From Candidatus Pollutiaquabacter sp. (GTDB lineage Bacteria; Bacteroidota; Bacteroidia; AKYH767-A; 2013-40CM-41-45), in contig CAINVI010000006.1 of NCBI GenBank assembly GCA_903854075.1, positions 1 through 11,342 on the forward strand: 11,342 nucleotides of DNA. The letters run 5' to 3'. The position numbers and the translations under genes are program-made. Position 1 is the first letter of the stretch. Each line of letters begins with the position of its first letter. Positions 1-7,074 of this stretch are shown in pieces. The notes below the pieces were generated by a model that was not told the origin of the DNA, ran no database searches, and worked only from the letters and a program-made list of their open reading frames with translations.

Positions 1-893
1 AAACCAATTTTCTTCCAGTCATCCATTAACCGATTCAGCGTTTCGGTCATGGTTTGCCATTGCTTGGGCGTGTCGAATTTTTCGGCAGCGATTCCTTTTG
101 CCCGCTCCAGCAGGGCCTGTTTCAGTTCGAGGTTTTTAGTCTCTTCCTGTTGACGCTCCTGGTAATAATCGCGAATTTTCTGAATGACCTGACCTAGTAA
201 TTCGCGGTAGCGTGTACGCAACGGTTCCACGGTATCGGTAGGAGTAGGACCGCATTCGGACCATTCCATTCGGTACAGGTTCAGCATTCTTTCAACGCCA
301 CGGATAGCATCCATCGGCAATAAAGATTCAATCTTGGTGAGCAATTGCTCGCGTAATTCGAGGTTCCGTTTGAAGTCGAGGTCGCGCAGGTCCTTACTTA
401 ACTTCATATTGTAATAGAAGTTATGGACGTGACGGTGGTAGGCGCTTTGAATGTCTTTGTATTCCTTCACCGGGATATTTCCCAGCTCCTTCCATTTGTT
501 TTGAATTTCCCGGAAGGTATTGAAGGCTTTACCAATATTGGTTTCCTCGTTAACGAGTTTCTCCAGCTGATCGACCAGTTCTTGTTTTTCTTTGAGCTTG
601 GTCTTGATTTCATCCGCCCGCAGCTTACGGAACTTCGACTGACGATCGTCGAGAATATGCAGTAATTCGTTAAAGCGGGTGTCGTTGGGGTCTTTCCAGG
701 GTTCGAATTCATCCGTATTTCCTCCGTCCTCCAGGTGTTTTTGCAACTGTTCTTGACGGATGTGATCTGCGATCCTCAGGTAATCGTTCTTCAGATCGTT
801 GGCTTTGGCGAAGATCTCATCGGAGACTTCTTCTTTACTTAGTTCTTCAAGTCCTTTGATAACGTCTTCTTTCGTCAATGGCATGTTGCTCAT
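1..893 (-). CDS. DUF349 domain-containing coiled-coil protein (3' end cut by window edge)
   Basis: The frame is open from the ATG at 893-891 to the left edge (297 codons, no stop), so the C-terminus lies outside. The protein is almost all charged helix. DUF349-type three-helix repeats are visible. The first, at about residues 120-170, has FREIQNKWKELGNIP. The second, at about 200-245, has the W-x3-GPTP pattern. A third begins at about 278 and reads LMDDWKKIG at the cut. DUF349 proteins are common in Bacteroidota; no biochemical role is established, and I do not assign one. The N-terminal 70 residues are acidic and look like a helical extension. A second ATG three codons downstream (MPLTKED) is an equally possible start. 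The gene diverges from rpmE2 across 250 bp. No convincing promoter for it was found, but a GC-rich hairpin lies about 50 bp upstream of the start. The family call is firm; the function is unknown. Confidence 0.9.
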   Translation of the reverse strand, partial: MSNMPLTKEDVIKGLEELSKEEVSDEIFAKANDLKNDYLRIADHIRQEQLQKHLEDGGNTDEFEPWKDPNDTRFNELLHILDDRQSKFRKLRADEIKTKLKEKQELVDQLEKLVNEETNIGKAFNTFREIQNKWKELGNIPVKEYKDIQSAYHRHVHNFYYNMKLSKDLRDLDFKRNLELREQLLTKIESLLPMDAIRGVERMLNLYRMEWSECGPTPTDTVEPLRTRYRELLGQVIQKIRDYYQERQQEETKNLELKQALLERAKGIAAEKFDTPKQWQTMTETLNRLMDDWKKIG

Positions 894-945
894 ACGGTTG
901 GATTTTGAGGTAGAAGTTAAACCGCTAAATGGGCGATTACTTCCG

Positions 946-968
946 CCGGGTTTCGGGTGAAAACCCGG
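946..968. repeat. GC-rich inverted repeat (hairpin) upstream of the DUF349 gene
   Basis: CCGGGTTT (946-953) and AAACCCGG (961-968) are perfect reverse complements separated by 7 nt. Neither strand has a T-run directly after the stem, so it does not look like an intrinsic terminator. It sits 53-75 bp upstream of the DUF349 start and could lie in that gene's 5' leader, or be a protein-binding dyad. Its role is unknown. Confidence 0.5.
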
Positions 969-1089
969 TAGTGGTTCAAAAAATGGATGATTTATGGATT
1001 AATTATCGGGGAATAGTTGAATTTTGGAGGAATTGGCCTATTTTTCCACTAAAATAACCCTGAAATACACAAAAGTCAAGTTTTATAAA

Positions 1090-1120
1090 TTTGCAGAATT
1101 TAAATAAAAGTGTACTTTTG
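1090..1120 (+). promoter_or_regulatory. Bacteroidota-type sigma promoter for rpmE2
   Basis: TTTG at 1090-1093 and TACTTTTG at 1113-1120 are separated by 19 bp. This is a full match to the Bacteroidota housekeeping promoter (TTTG at about -33, TAnnTTTG at about -7). Transcription would begin around 1125, leaving a leader of roughly 20 nt before the rpmE2 ATG at 1144. A second TAnnTTTG match (TAAATTTG, 1086-1093) overlaps the -33 box but has no partner at the right distance. Confidence 0.75.
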
Positions 1121-1143
1121 CACTCCAAATTGTCCAGAATAGT

Positions 1144-1410
1144 ATGAAAAAAGACATCCACCCACAGAGTTATAGAATGGTCGTTTTCAAGGATATGTCC
1201 TGTGATTATTCCTTTTTAACCCGTTCCGCCGCTGAAACCAAAGATACCATCAAATGGACCGATGGCAACGAATATCCGTTGGTAAAGCTGGAGATTAGTC
1301 ATATGTCTCACCCGTACTATACCGGTAAGATGAAACTGATCGATACTGCGGGTCGCGTCGACAAGTTCCGTACCCGTTATGCCAAAAAGCAGGCTCCTGC
1401 CGGTAAATAA
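1144..1410 (+). CDS. rpmE2: Type B 50S ribosomal protein L31
   Basis: This 88-residue protein is a structural component of the large ribosomal subunit and belongs to the zinc-independent (C-) type B branch of L31. It starts MKKDIHPQSYRMVVFKDMSC and carries the conserved EISHMSHPYYTGK segment (about residues 50-62) and the basic FRTRYAKK tail. The four cysteines that bind zinc in type A L31 are absent; there is only one Cys, near residue 20. Length is normal for type B. In many bacteria this form takes over when zinc is scarce, but in Bacteroidota it is often the main L31. No Zur-like operator is evident in the short leader. A near-consensus promoter precedes it and a strong terminator follows, so it is probably transcribed alone or with partial read-through into the GlmU-like gene. 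Confidence 0.97.
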   Translation: MKKDIHPQSYRMVVFKDMSCDYSFLTRSAAETKDTIKWTDGNEYPLVKLEISHMSHPYYTGKMKLIDTAGRVDKFRTRYAKKQAPAGK

Positions 1411-1431
1411 ACGGTCTTCAAATATTACCCG

Positions 1432-1466
1432 AAAAGTCCCTTCACAAGAGGGACTTTTTCTTTTTC
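1432..1466 (+). terminator. Rho-independent terminator after rpmE2
   Basis: AAAAGTCCCT (1432-1441) pairs perfectly with AGGGACTTTT (1449-1458) around a 7-nt loop, followed by a T-rich tail (TTTTTCTTTTTC, 1455-1466). It lies 21 bp after the rpmE2 stop codon. Confidence 0.88.
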
Positions 1467-1472
1467 ATTGGT

Positions 1473-1480
1473 TACTTTTG
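1473..1480 (+). promoter_or_regulatory. Probable -7 box for the GlmU-like operon
   Basis: TACTTTTG matches TAnnTTTG and is identical to the rpmE2 -7 box. It lies 28 bp before the ATG at 1509 and just downstream of the terminator, where a new promoter would be expected. There is no clean TTTG at -33; that position falls in the T-rich terminator tail, so the match is partial. Confidence 0.5.
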
Positions 1481-1508
1481 ACCTTAGGAATTTAAGCCGA
1501 ATCGCATT

Positions 1509-2702
1509 ATGAATATTATCTTTTTTGACGACGCTGCCAGAACTTCTTTATTGCCACTGACATTCACGCGTCCGGTGGCTGCCATACGTGTTGGCATCTT
1601 GACGATCCGTGAAAAGTGGGAGCATCACCTCAACGGACATACGTTCTCCTGGTTCACGCAGGAATTTCTGCGTGGAAAATTTCCATTGGAGGTAAAAGAT
1701 GACAACCTGTTAATTAACGGTTCGGTACTTCCGTCCGCCAAGCTGATCGATGAATTACTCAATTTGCCGATGGATGCCCAACTGGTTTCATCCGGACTTA
1801 CCGTAGCTTATCGGGTAAGTGCTGATAAGCTACGCGATCTTGTTTCGCTGGATGATTTGCACGTTGAGAAATCGTTGAGTTCAACCGCAGTGCTCCAGCG
1901 GGTCGTTAACCACTGGGATATTTTTGCCATGAATGATGGTGCCATCCGGGACGATTTTAACACACTTACGACGGGGAGAACATCTCAACCGATATCAGCT
2001 ACCAATAAGGTTATTGGTGGTGGTGAAATTTTTCTGGAAGCAGGCGCGGTGGTAGAATGTTCCGTACTGAATGCATCCACCGGCCCCATTTATATCGGCG
2101 CTTCCGCTGAAGTGATGGAAGGATCGCTGGTTCGTGGACCATTTGCACTGGGTGAATATTCGCAATTGAAAATGGGCGCTAAAATTTACGGAGCTACTAC
2201 TATCGGTCCGCATTGCAAGGTGGGTGGCGAAGTTAATAATTCGGTCTTCTTCGGATATTCCAATAAGGCACACGACGGTTTCCTGGGTAATTCAGTCATC
2301 GGTGAATGGTGTAACCTCGGAGCCGACAGTAATAATTCCAATCTGAAGAATAATTATTCTAACGTAAAGGTTTGGAATTATCAGGAAGAGGCCTTTGTAA
2401 ATACTGGACTGCAGTTTTGTGGGTTGACCATGGGCGATCATTCCAAGTGCAGTATCAATACGATGTTCAATACAGGAACCGTGGTCGGTGTAAGTGCTAA
2501 CGTATTTGGCACCGGATTTCCTCCGAAGTTTGTTCCTTCGTTTTCCTGGGGTGGTTCAGAAGGATTTTCTACCTACAGGATGGAGGAAGCGATGGATGTC
2601 GCCCGACGTGTTTTCGAACGCCGAAAACTTGCCTTCAATGAGGTAGAGCAACACATTTTCAAACATCTATTTGAAGTCACCACCAAATACAGAGCCTGGT
2701 AA
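1509..2702 (+). CDS. GlmU-like sugar nucleotidyltransferase / left-handed beta-helix acyltransferase
   Basis: This 397-residue protein belongs to the divergent GlmU family of Bacteroidota. Members are proposed to make UDP-GlcNAc, the precursor of peptidoglycan and lipid A, in the cytoplasm; this assignment comes from homology. The N-terminal half has the family signature LPLTFTRPVAAIRVGILT (about 15-32) instead of the classical nucleotidyltransferase loop (LAAG-x-GTRM), which is absent. From about residue 165 to 340 the sequence has the hexapeptide periodicity of a left-handed beta-helix. It includes NKAHDGFLGNSVIGEWCNLG (252-271), which lines up with the GHLTYLGD...VNIGAG region of classical GlmU, so His255 is a candidate acetyltransferase base (inference). 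It is shorter than E. coli GlmU (456 residues). It leads a probable operon; the next ATG is 11 bp after its stop. Pyrophosphorylase activity and substrate are unproven. Confidence 0.88.
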   Translation: MNIIFFDDAARTSLLPLTFTRPVAAIRVGILTIREKWEHHLNGHTFSWFTQEFLRGKFPLEVKDDNLLINGSVLPSAKLIDELLNLPMDAQLVSSGLTVAYRVSADKLRDLVSLDDLHVEKSLSSTAVLQRVVNHWDIFAMNDGAIRDDFNTLTTGRTSQPISATNKVIGGGEIFLEAGAVVECSVLNASTGPIYIGASAEVMEGSLVRGPFALGEYSQLKMGAKIYGATTIGPHCKVGGEVNNSVFFGYSNKAHDGFLGNSVIGEWCNLGADSNNSNLKNNYSNVKVWNYQEEAFVNTGLQFCGLTMGDHSKCSINTMFNTGTVVGVSANVFGTGFPPKFVPSFSWGGSEGFSTYRMEEAMDVARRVFERRKLAFNEVEQHIFKHLFEVTTKYRAW

Positions 2703-2713
2703 TACGTAACTTG

Positions 2714-3277
2714 ATGATGCAAAACGACTGGACAGATACGCTATTCTATTTTATACCGGCATTCCTGGTAATCATGGGAATGTTTGCAGTGGTACGTCGG
2801 TTTACTGACCACCAGCTTTCGTTGGTGAAGAAGCTGATGGATCGTGATCTTCAATTGAAGGCTATGGAAGAGCGTAGCGCTAAGCAGCGTGAAGCTTTAC
2901 CGCTTAAATTGCAGGCCTATGAACGGTTGATTCTCTTCATGGAACGTATTTCGCCGAATAGTCTACTGGTGCGTGTCCATCAGGGGAATATGGGCGCGCA
3001 ATTATTGCACCTGGAATTGTTGTCGAATATCCGTGCGGAATTTGAGCACAATCTCTCCCAGCAGTTATACGTTTCCGAGGAAGCATGGGCTACCGTCGTT
3101 TCAGCCAAAGATGAAATGGTGGAAATGGTAAACAATGCCTTTCAATCGGTTGGTGCCGGTGCCGGCGGCGTGCAAATGAGTGCAAAAATATTCGAGCAGG
3201 TGCTTGGTACAGAAACACTGCCAACGCAGGAAGCAATCCTGTTTTTGAAAAATGAGGCCCAACGGTTGTTTGTATAA
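2714..3277 (+). CDS. Conserved Bacteroidota protein of unknown function with N-terminal membrane anchor
   Basis: About 187 residues. The start is ATG at 2714 (TTGATGATG; the adjacent ATG at 2717 is equally plausible, the TTG at 2711 less so). One hydrophobic segment at about residues 10-28 (LFYFIPAFLVIMGMFAVV) is followed by basic residues, suggesting a single-pass anchor with the bulk in the cytoplasm. Residues 32-60 are charged and helical, probably a short coiled coil. A conserved-looking core follows: LPLKLQAYERLILFMERISP (62-81), LLVRVHQ, then FEHNLSQQLYVSEEAW (110-125). I recognise this pattern from small Bacteroidota proteins, which I believe are catalogued as DUF7935; I could not verify this. 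No catalytic motif is visible. It sits between the GlmU-like gene (11 bp) and the mutase gene (23 bp) and is probably co-transcribed with both, but neither neighbour reveals its role. Confidence 0.85.
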   Translation: MMQNDWTDTLFYFIPAFLVIMGMFAVVRRFTDHQLSLVKKLMDRDLQLKAMEERSAKQREALPLKLQAYERLILFMERISPNSLLVRVHQGNMGAQLLHLELLSNIRAEFEHNLSQQLYVSEEAWATVVSAKDEMVEMVNNAFQSVGAGAGGVQMSAKIFEQVLGTETLPTQEAILFLKNEAQRLFV

Positions 3278-3300
3278 TTCTGTAATAGTCGGACGTGATC

Positions 3301-4851
3301 ATGGACGAAAAGAAAATAGTGACGGATAGCGGTATTGAGATCAATACCGTGTATGATAAATCAGTACCAGTACCCGAGGCTCCGGGGCAATTTCCGTTTA
3401 CACGTGGAATTCAGCCCGACATGTACCGCGGCAAACTGTGGACCATGCGTCAATACGCCGGCTTTTCCACCGCAGAAGCCTCCAATCAACGTTATCACTA
3501 TCTTCTCTCGCAGGGGACTACAGGATTGTCTGTGGCCTTCGATTTGCCGACACAAATCGGCTATGATTCCGACCATGAATTGTCCGACGGCGAAGTAGGA
3601 AAAGCGGGCGTAGCGATTGATTCCATTAAAGACATGGAGATTTTGTTCCAGGGAATCAGTCTGGAAGGAATTACGACTTCCATGACGATCAATTCCACGG
3701 CTTCAATTCTGCTTGCGTTCTATATTGCGCTGGCGAAAAAACAAGGAGCCGATCTGAAAAAGATTTCAGGTACAATCCAAAACGATTTGCTGAAGGAATA
3801 TGCGGCTCGTGGCACGTATATCTACCCGCCGAAGCCGTCGATGCGCATCATCACCGACATTTTTGAGTATTGTAGTAAGGAGGTTCCCAAGTGGAATACG
3901 ATTTCCATTTCGGGCTATCACATCCGGGAAGCCGGTGCCACAGCCGCGCAAGAACTGGCTTTCACGTTGGCCAACGGAAAAGCGTATGTTAAGGCTGCGC
4001 AGGAAAAAGGACTGGACATCGATGTGTTTGGAAAGCGGTTGTCTTTTTTCTTCAATGCGCACAATAATCTTTTCCAGGAAGCGGCAAAGTTCCGTGCCGC
4101 GCGACGTATGTGGGCCGGAATTATGAAAGAGCTAGGCGCCAAAGATCCGCGGGCCATGATGTTGCGTTTTCATACGCAGACCGGAGGGTCCACACTGACG
4201 GCGCAGCAGCCGTTGAATAATGTTGTGCGTGTAACGTTGCAGGCGCTTTCGGCAGTTCTTGGCGGCACACAGTCGTTGCATACCAACGGCTACGACGAAG
4301 CGCTGAGTTTGCCTACTGAAGAGGCCGCACGTATTGCGCTTCGTACACAGCAAATTATTGCTCATGAAAGCGGTGCAGTCGACACGGTGGATCCGTTGGC
4401 CGGATCTTATTTTGTTGAGGCTATGACCTCCGAAATGGAGCAGAAGGCCTGGGAATACATTCATAAGATTGATGCGATGGGCGGAGCTGTAGCGGCTGTA
4501 GAATCCGGCTATATGCAACAAGAGATTTCAAGAGCATCGTACGACTATCAACGTTCCATCGAAAGCGGTGAACGCATCATTGTTGGGGTTAATAAATATG
4601 GCGTAGAAGAACCACCATTTGACAAGCTTTTCACCGTGGATGATTCGATACGGCAAGTTCAAATGGAAAAAATCCGTCAACTCAAGGATGAACGGGATCC
4701 CGCAAAAGCGGCGGCATGTATAAAGCGGGTGGAAGAGACCGCTGCTGAAGGTGGTAATCTGATGCCGGTGATCATAGATGCGGTAGAGCACTACGCAACG
4801 TTGGGTGAAATCTCCGATGCAATGCGTCGGGTTTTCGGCGAATACCGGTAA
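3301..4851 (+). CDS. Methylmalonyl-CoA mutase family protein, catalytic (alpha) subunit lacking the B12-binding domain
   Basis: This 516-residue protein forms the substrate-binding TIM barrel of the adenosylcobalamin mutases, which interconvert methylmalonyl-CoA and succinyl-CoA. Residues known from the Propionibacterium enzyme are all present: Tyr52 (Tyr89 there, in RQYAGFST), Gln160 (Gln197, GTIQND), Arg170 (Arg207, AARGTYIYPP) and His207 (His244, SISGYHIREAG). The Tyr/Arg pair favours methylmalonyl-CoA over isobutyryl-CoA, where Phe/Gln are usual. The protein stops at SDAMRRVFGEYR, just where the full-length enzyme (about 730 residues) enters the linker to the cobalamin domain. It therefore needs a separate B12-binding subunit, as in the split mutases of archaea; none is encoded here. 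The ATG at 3301 is preferred over the GTG at 3295. It is the last gene of the probable operon and converges with the FtsB-like gene 23 bp away. Confidence 0.93.
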   Translation: MDEKKIVTDSGIEINTVYDKSVPVPEAPGQFPFTRGIQPDMYRGKLWTMRQYAGFSTAEASNQRYHYLLSQGTTGLSVAFDLPTQIGYDSDHELSDGEVGKAGVAIDSIKDMEILFQGISLEGITTSMTINSTASILLAFYIALAKKQGADLKKISGTIQNDLLKEYAARGTYIYPPKPSMRIITDIFEYCSKEVPKWNTISISGYHIREAGATAAQELAFTLANGKAYVKAAQEKGLDIDVFGKRLSFFFNAHNNLFQEAAKFRAARRMWAGIMKELGAKDPRAMMLRFHTQTGGSTLTAQQPLNNVVRVTLQALSAVLGGTQSLHTNGYDEALSLPTEEAARIALRTQQIIAHESGAVDTVDPLAGSYFVEAMTSEMEQKAWEYIHKIDAMGGAVAAVESGYMQQEISRASYDYQRSIESGERIIVGVNKYGVEEPPFDKLFTVDDSIRQVQMEKIRQLKDERDPAKAAACIKRVEETAAEGGNLMPVIIDAVEHYATLGEISDAMRRVFGEYR

Positions 4852-4874
4852 GAGGTAATAAAGTTGGCAAGGAA

Positions 4875-5216
4875 TTATTCTTCCGCAGCGTCTTCGCTGA
4901 CGGGTTGTCCCTCTACGATAACAAAAATCTCCTCATTATCCTTTTTCATGAGGTACTCTTCCCGTGCAAAACGCTCGAGATTGTCGGGATTGGTTTCCAG
5001 ATGTTCCAGGTATGCCTTGTTCTTCCTGATTTCCTCTTCGTAATAGACTTTCTCCGCACGCAACTGATGTAATTTGTAACGGTACGCTGATGTCGTCAAG
5101 AAGTCGTTTTTATCAAAAAAAGTAAGCCAGGTCAAAAATACAAGCGCTGTCAGCACGAACTTGTTCTTCGTAGTATTCCAGACTTTTATCCAAGTTGAGT
5201 TCCGACGATTCGCCAT
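4875..5216 (-). CDS. FtsB/DivIC-family septum formation initiator protein
   Basis: This 113-residue bitopic membrane protein is of the kind that joins FtsL and FtsQ/DivIB in the divisome to trigger septal wall synthesis. A basic N-terminus is followed by a transmembrane segment at about residues 20-34 (FVLTALVFLTWLTFF). Next come a periplasmic coiled coil (about 46-76) and the family signature FAREEYLMKKDNEEIFVI (83-100). The tail is short and acidic. Length and order match FtsB/DivIC exactly. It is encoded downstream of pruA on the same strand with a 104-bp gap and is convergent with the mutase. Just upstream is CATATTTG (plus-strand coordinates 5222-5229), one base off the TAnnTTTG box. It is so close to the ATG that transcription from it would be nearly leaderless, so I do not annotate it as a promoter. 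Confidence 0.93.
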   Translation of the reverse strand: MANRRNSTWIKVWNTTKNKFVLTALVFLTWLTFFDKNDFLTTSAYRYKLHQLRAEKVYYEEEIRKNKAYLEHLETNPDNLERFAREEYLMKKDNEEIFVIVEGQPVSEDAAEE

Positions 5217-5271
5217 TGGTGCAAATATGGGAAACGACCTTGAGGTATTGATTACAAAGTCGCTGCGATTT

Positions 5272-5289
5272 TTAACACTCCGCTGTTAA
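5272..5289. repeat. Inverted repeat between pruA and the FtsB-like gene
   Basis: TTAACA (5272-5277) and TGTTAA (5284-5289) are perfect inverted copies separated by 6 bp. The right half overlaps a second near-palindrome, CGC-n-GTTAAC-n-GCG (5281-5294). It lies 32-49 bp past the pruA stop and 56-73 bp before the FtsB-like start. The stem is AT-rich with no proper T-run on the minus strand, so it is a poor terminator. It could be an operator, or chance. Confidence 0.35.
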
Positions 5290-5320
5290 CGGCGATTCAT
5301 TCCCGCGCTATACGGTATCA

Positions 5321-6952
5321 TCAGTCGGCCTGCAGAAATGGATAACGATAATCGGTGGGTGGAACAAACGTTTCTTTGATAGCTCGCGGTGACACCCAAC
5401 GCAGCAGATTGAGGATTGATCCCGCTTTGTCGTTCGTTCCGGAAGCTCGGCTGCCGCCAAACGGCTGTTGCCCGACAACAGCGCCGGTGCACTTATCATT
5501 GATGTAGAAGTTACCGGCAGCGTTATTGAGTTTTCGTGTGGCCAGGTCGATAGCATATCGATCACGGGCAAAGATGGATCCCGTCAGCGCGTATGTGCCC
5601 GTACGGTCCACTACGTCAAGCGTTTCTTCGAATTTGTCGTCCTCGTACACGTAAACGGTCAAAACAGGACCGAATAATTCTTCACACATCGTCACATAAT
5701 CCGGCTTCTTGGCAAGGATCACCGTTGGGTGGATAAAATAGCCGGTGGATTTGTCGTAGGTTCCTCCGGCGATGATTTCTGCATCCGGACTTGACTTCGC
5801 GTTGTCAATGAACGTGGCCAGCTTGTCAAACGATTTCTCGTCGATCACTGCGTTTATGAAATTGGTAAAGTCTTCGGTAGGTCCGATCTTGAAGGAAGCG
5901 ATATCGCGCGCCAATCCATCCTTAACCGCCGGCCAAAGGCTTTTTGGAATATACGCACGGGAGGCAGCGGAGCATTTTTGTCCCTGGTATTCGAATGCAC
6001 CACGACTAAGCGCTGTGATGAGTGCGGACACATCGGAGGATGGATGAGCCATGATGAAATCCTTTCCACCGGTTTCTCCGACTATTCTCGGATACGAACG
6101 ATACTTGTGAATGTTATTCCCGATCGTTTTCCAGATATCCTGAAAAACTCCGGTGGATCCTGTAAAGTGGATACCTGCGAAATCCGGGTGATGAAAGATG
6201 ACTTCTCCGGCATCCGGTCCGGAGACATAAATCAAGTTGATCACACCCTCCGGAAGTCCGGCTTCCATAAAGATCTTCATCAGCAACGAAGCCGCATAAA
6301 TTTGGGTGTTAGCGGGCTTCCACACGATAGTGTTGCCCATCATTGCCGCTGAAGTAGGAAGGTTGCCGGCAATAGCGGTAAAGTTGAACGGTGTCAATGC
6401 GAACACAAATCCCTCTAGCGGGCGGTGCTCCAGTCGGTTCCAGACACCTTTCGAACTGATTGGCTGCTGGGTGTACACCTGCCGCATATATTCGACATTG
6501 AAACGCAGGAAGTCTATCATTTCACACGCAGCATCAATCTCGGCCTGAAAGGCATTTTTACTTTGACCAATCATCGTTGCCGCATTGATGGCTGCACGAT
6601 AAGGTCCGGCCAGCAGGTCGGCTGCTTTCAGAAAAATGGCAGCACGTTCTTCCCATGGTAAATTTGCCCAGGCAGACTTTGCAGACAAGGCAGCTTCAAT
6701 AGCCTGGGTAACGTGAGATTTTTCTCCTTGATGAAAATGAGCTACGGTATGCTTATGATCGTGTGGCGGTGCGATGCGTCCGGTTTTACCGGTGCGGATT
6801 TCCCGGCCATTGATGTACATCGGAATATCAAGTACTTCTGCACGCATCTTTTTCAGTGCGGCCTGCAATCCGATACGTTCCGGACTACCCGGCGCGTAAT
6901 TAAGTACCGGCTCATTGACGGCTACCGGAACATTGAAAATGGCATTGGACAT
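5321..6952 (-). CDS. pruA: L-glutamate gamma-semialdehyde dehydrogenase (1-pyrroline-5-carboxylate dehydrogenase)
   Basis: This cytosolic 543-residue enzyme oxidises glutamate-gamma-semialdehyde (from P5C) to glutamate with NAD+, the second step of proline catabolism. It is a complete aldehyde dehydrogenase: oxyanion Asn190 (TPFNFTAIAGN), cofactor-site Lys212 (WKPAN), the FTGSTG turn (263-268), general base Glu293 (VGETGGKDF), catalytic Cys327 (YQGQKCSAASRAY) and cofactor-contacting Glu425 (EELFGPV). The C-terminal QQPFGGSRASGTNDKAG stretch and the length match the stand-alone P5C dehydrogenase family (eukaryotic ALDH4A1 type), not the proline dehydrogenase fusion PutA. No proline dehydrogenase gene is nearby, so the first step must be encoded elsewhere. 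Start is the ATG at 6952-6950 (MSNAIFNVPVAVNEP). The gene diverges from the LytTR regulator across 122 bp containing an imperfect dyad. Confidence 0.96.
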   Translation of the reverse strand: MSNAIFNVPVAVNEPVLNYAPGSPERIGLQAALKKMRAEVLDIPMYINGREIRTGKTGRIAPPHDHKHTVAHFHQGEKSHVTQAIEAALSAKSAWANLPWEERAAIFLKAADLLAGPYRAAINAATMIGQSKNAFQAEIDAACEMIDFLRFNVEYMRQVYTQQPISSKGVWNRLEHRPLEGFVFALTPFNFTAIAGNLPTSAAMMGNTIVWKPANTQIYAASLLMKIFMEAGLPEGVINLIYVSGPDAGEVIFHHPDFAGIHFTGSTGVFQDIWKTIGNNIHKYRSYPRIVGETGGKDFIMAHPSSDVSALITALSRGAFEYQGQKCSAASRAYIPKSLWPAVKDGLARDIASFKIGPTEDFTNFINAVIDEKSFDKLATFIDNAKSSPDAEIIAGGTYDKSTGYFIHPTVILAKKPDYVTMCEELFGPVLTVYVYEDDKFEETLDVVDRTGTYALTGSIFARDRYAIDLATRKLNNAAGNFYINDKCTGAVVGQQPFGGSRASGTNDKAGSILNLLRWVSPRAIKETFVPPTDYRYPFLQAD

Positions 6953-6987
6953 GACAAATAGTTTTTAGCGTTGTAAAGGTACTAATT

Positions 6988-7011
6988 TGACCTCTAAAGG
7001 CGCTTTGGTCA
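6988..7011. promoter_or_regulatory. Imperfect dyad in the pruA/LytTR divergent intergenic region (candidate operator)
   Basis: TGACC (6988-6992) and AAAG (6996-6999) mirror CTTT (7003-7006) and GGTCA (7007-7011), giving 9 matched pairs around GCG with a 3-nt insertion in the left arm. It lies 36-59 bp from the pruA start and 64-87 bp from the regulator start, a sensible place for an operator serving either gene. No known binding motif was recognised. Confidence 0.35.
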
Positions 7012-7074
7012 TATATAAATTCATTAACTTTAAAAAATCCTTTGGTGCACCATCTGCTCCGTTGGATTTCGCTT

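Noticed and set aside
423..712. Open frames of about 80 residues on both strands within 423-712
   Set aside because: They lie inside the DUF349 gene in other frames, and the DUF349 frame has continuous recognisable repeats across this stretch.
4132..4521. 129-residue open frame antisense to the mutase gene
   Set aside because: It has no domain or start signal and is fully overlapped by a gene with all active-site residues in frame.
5222..5229. CATATTTG (minus strand) as promoter of the FtsB-like gene
   Set aside because: It is one mismatch from TAnnTTTG, but no TTTG lies at 19-21 bp (the nearest is at 25), and the start site would coincide with the ATG.
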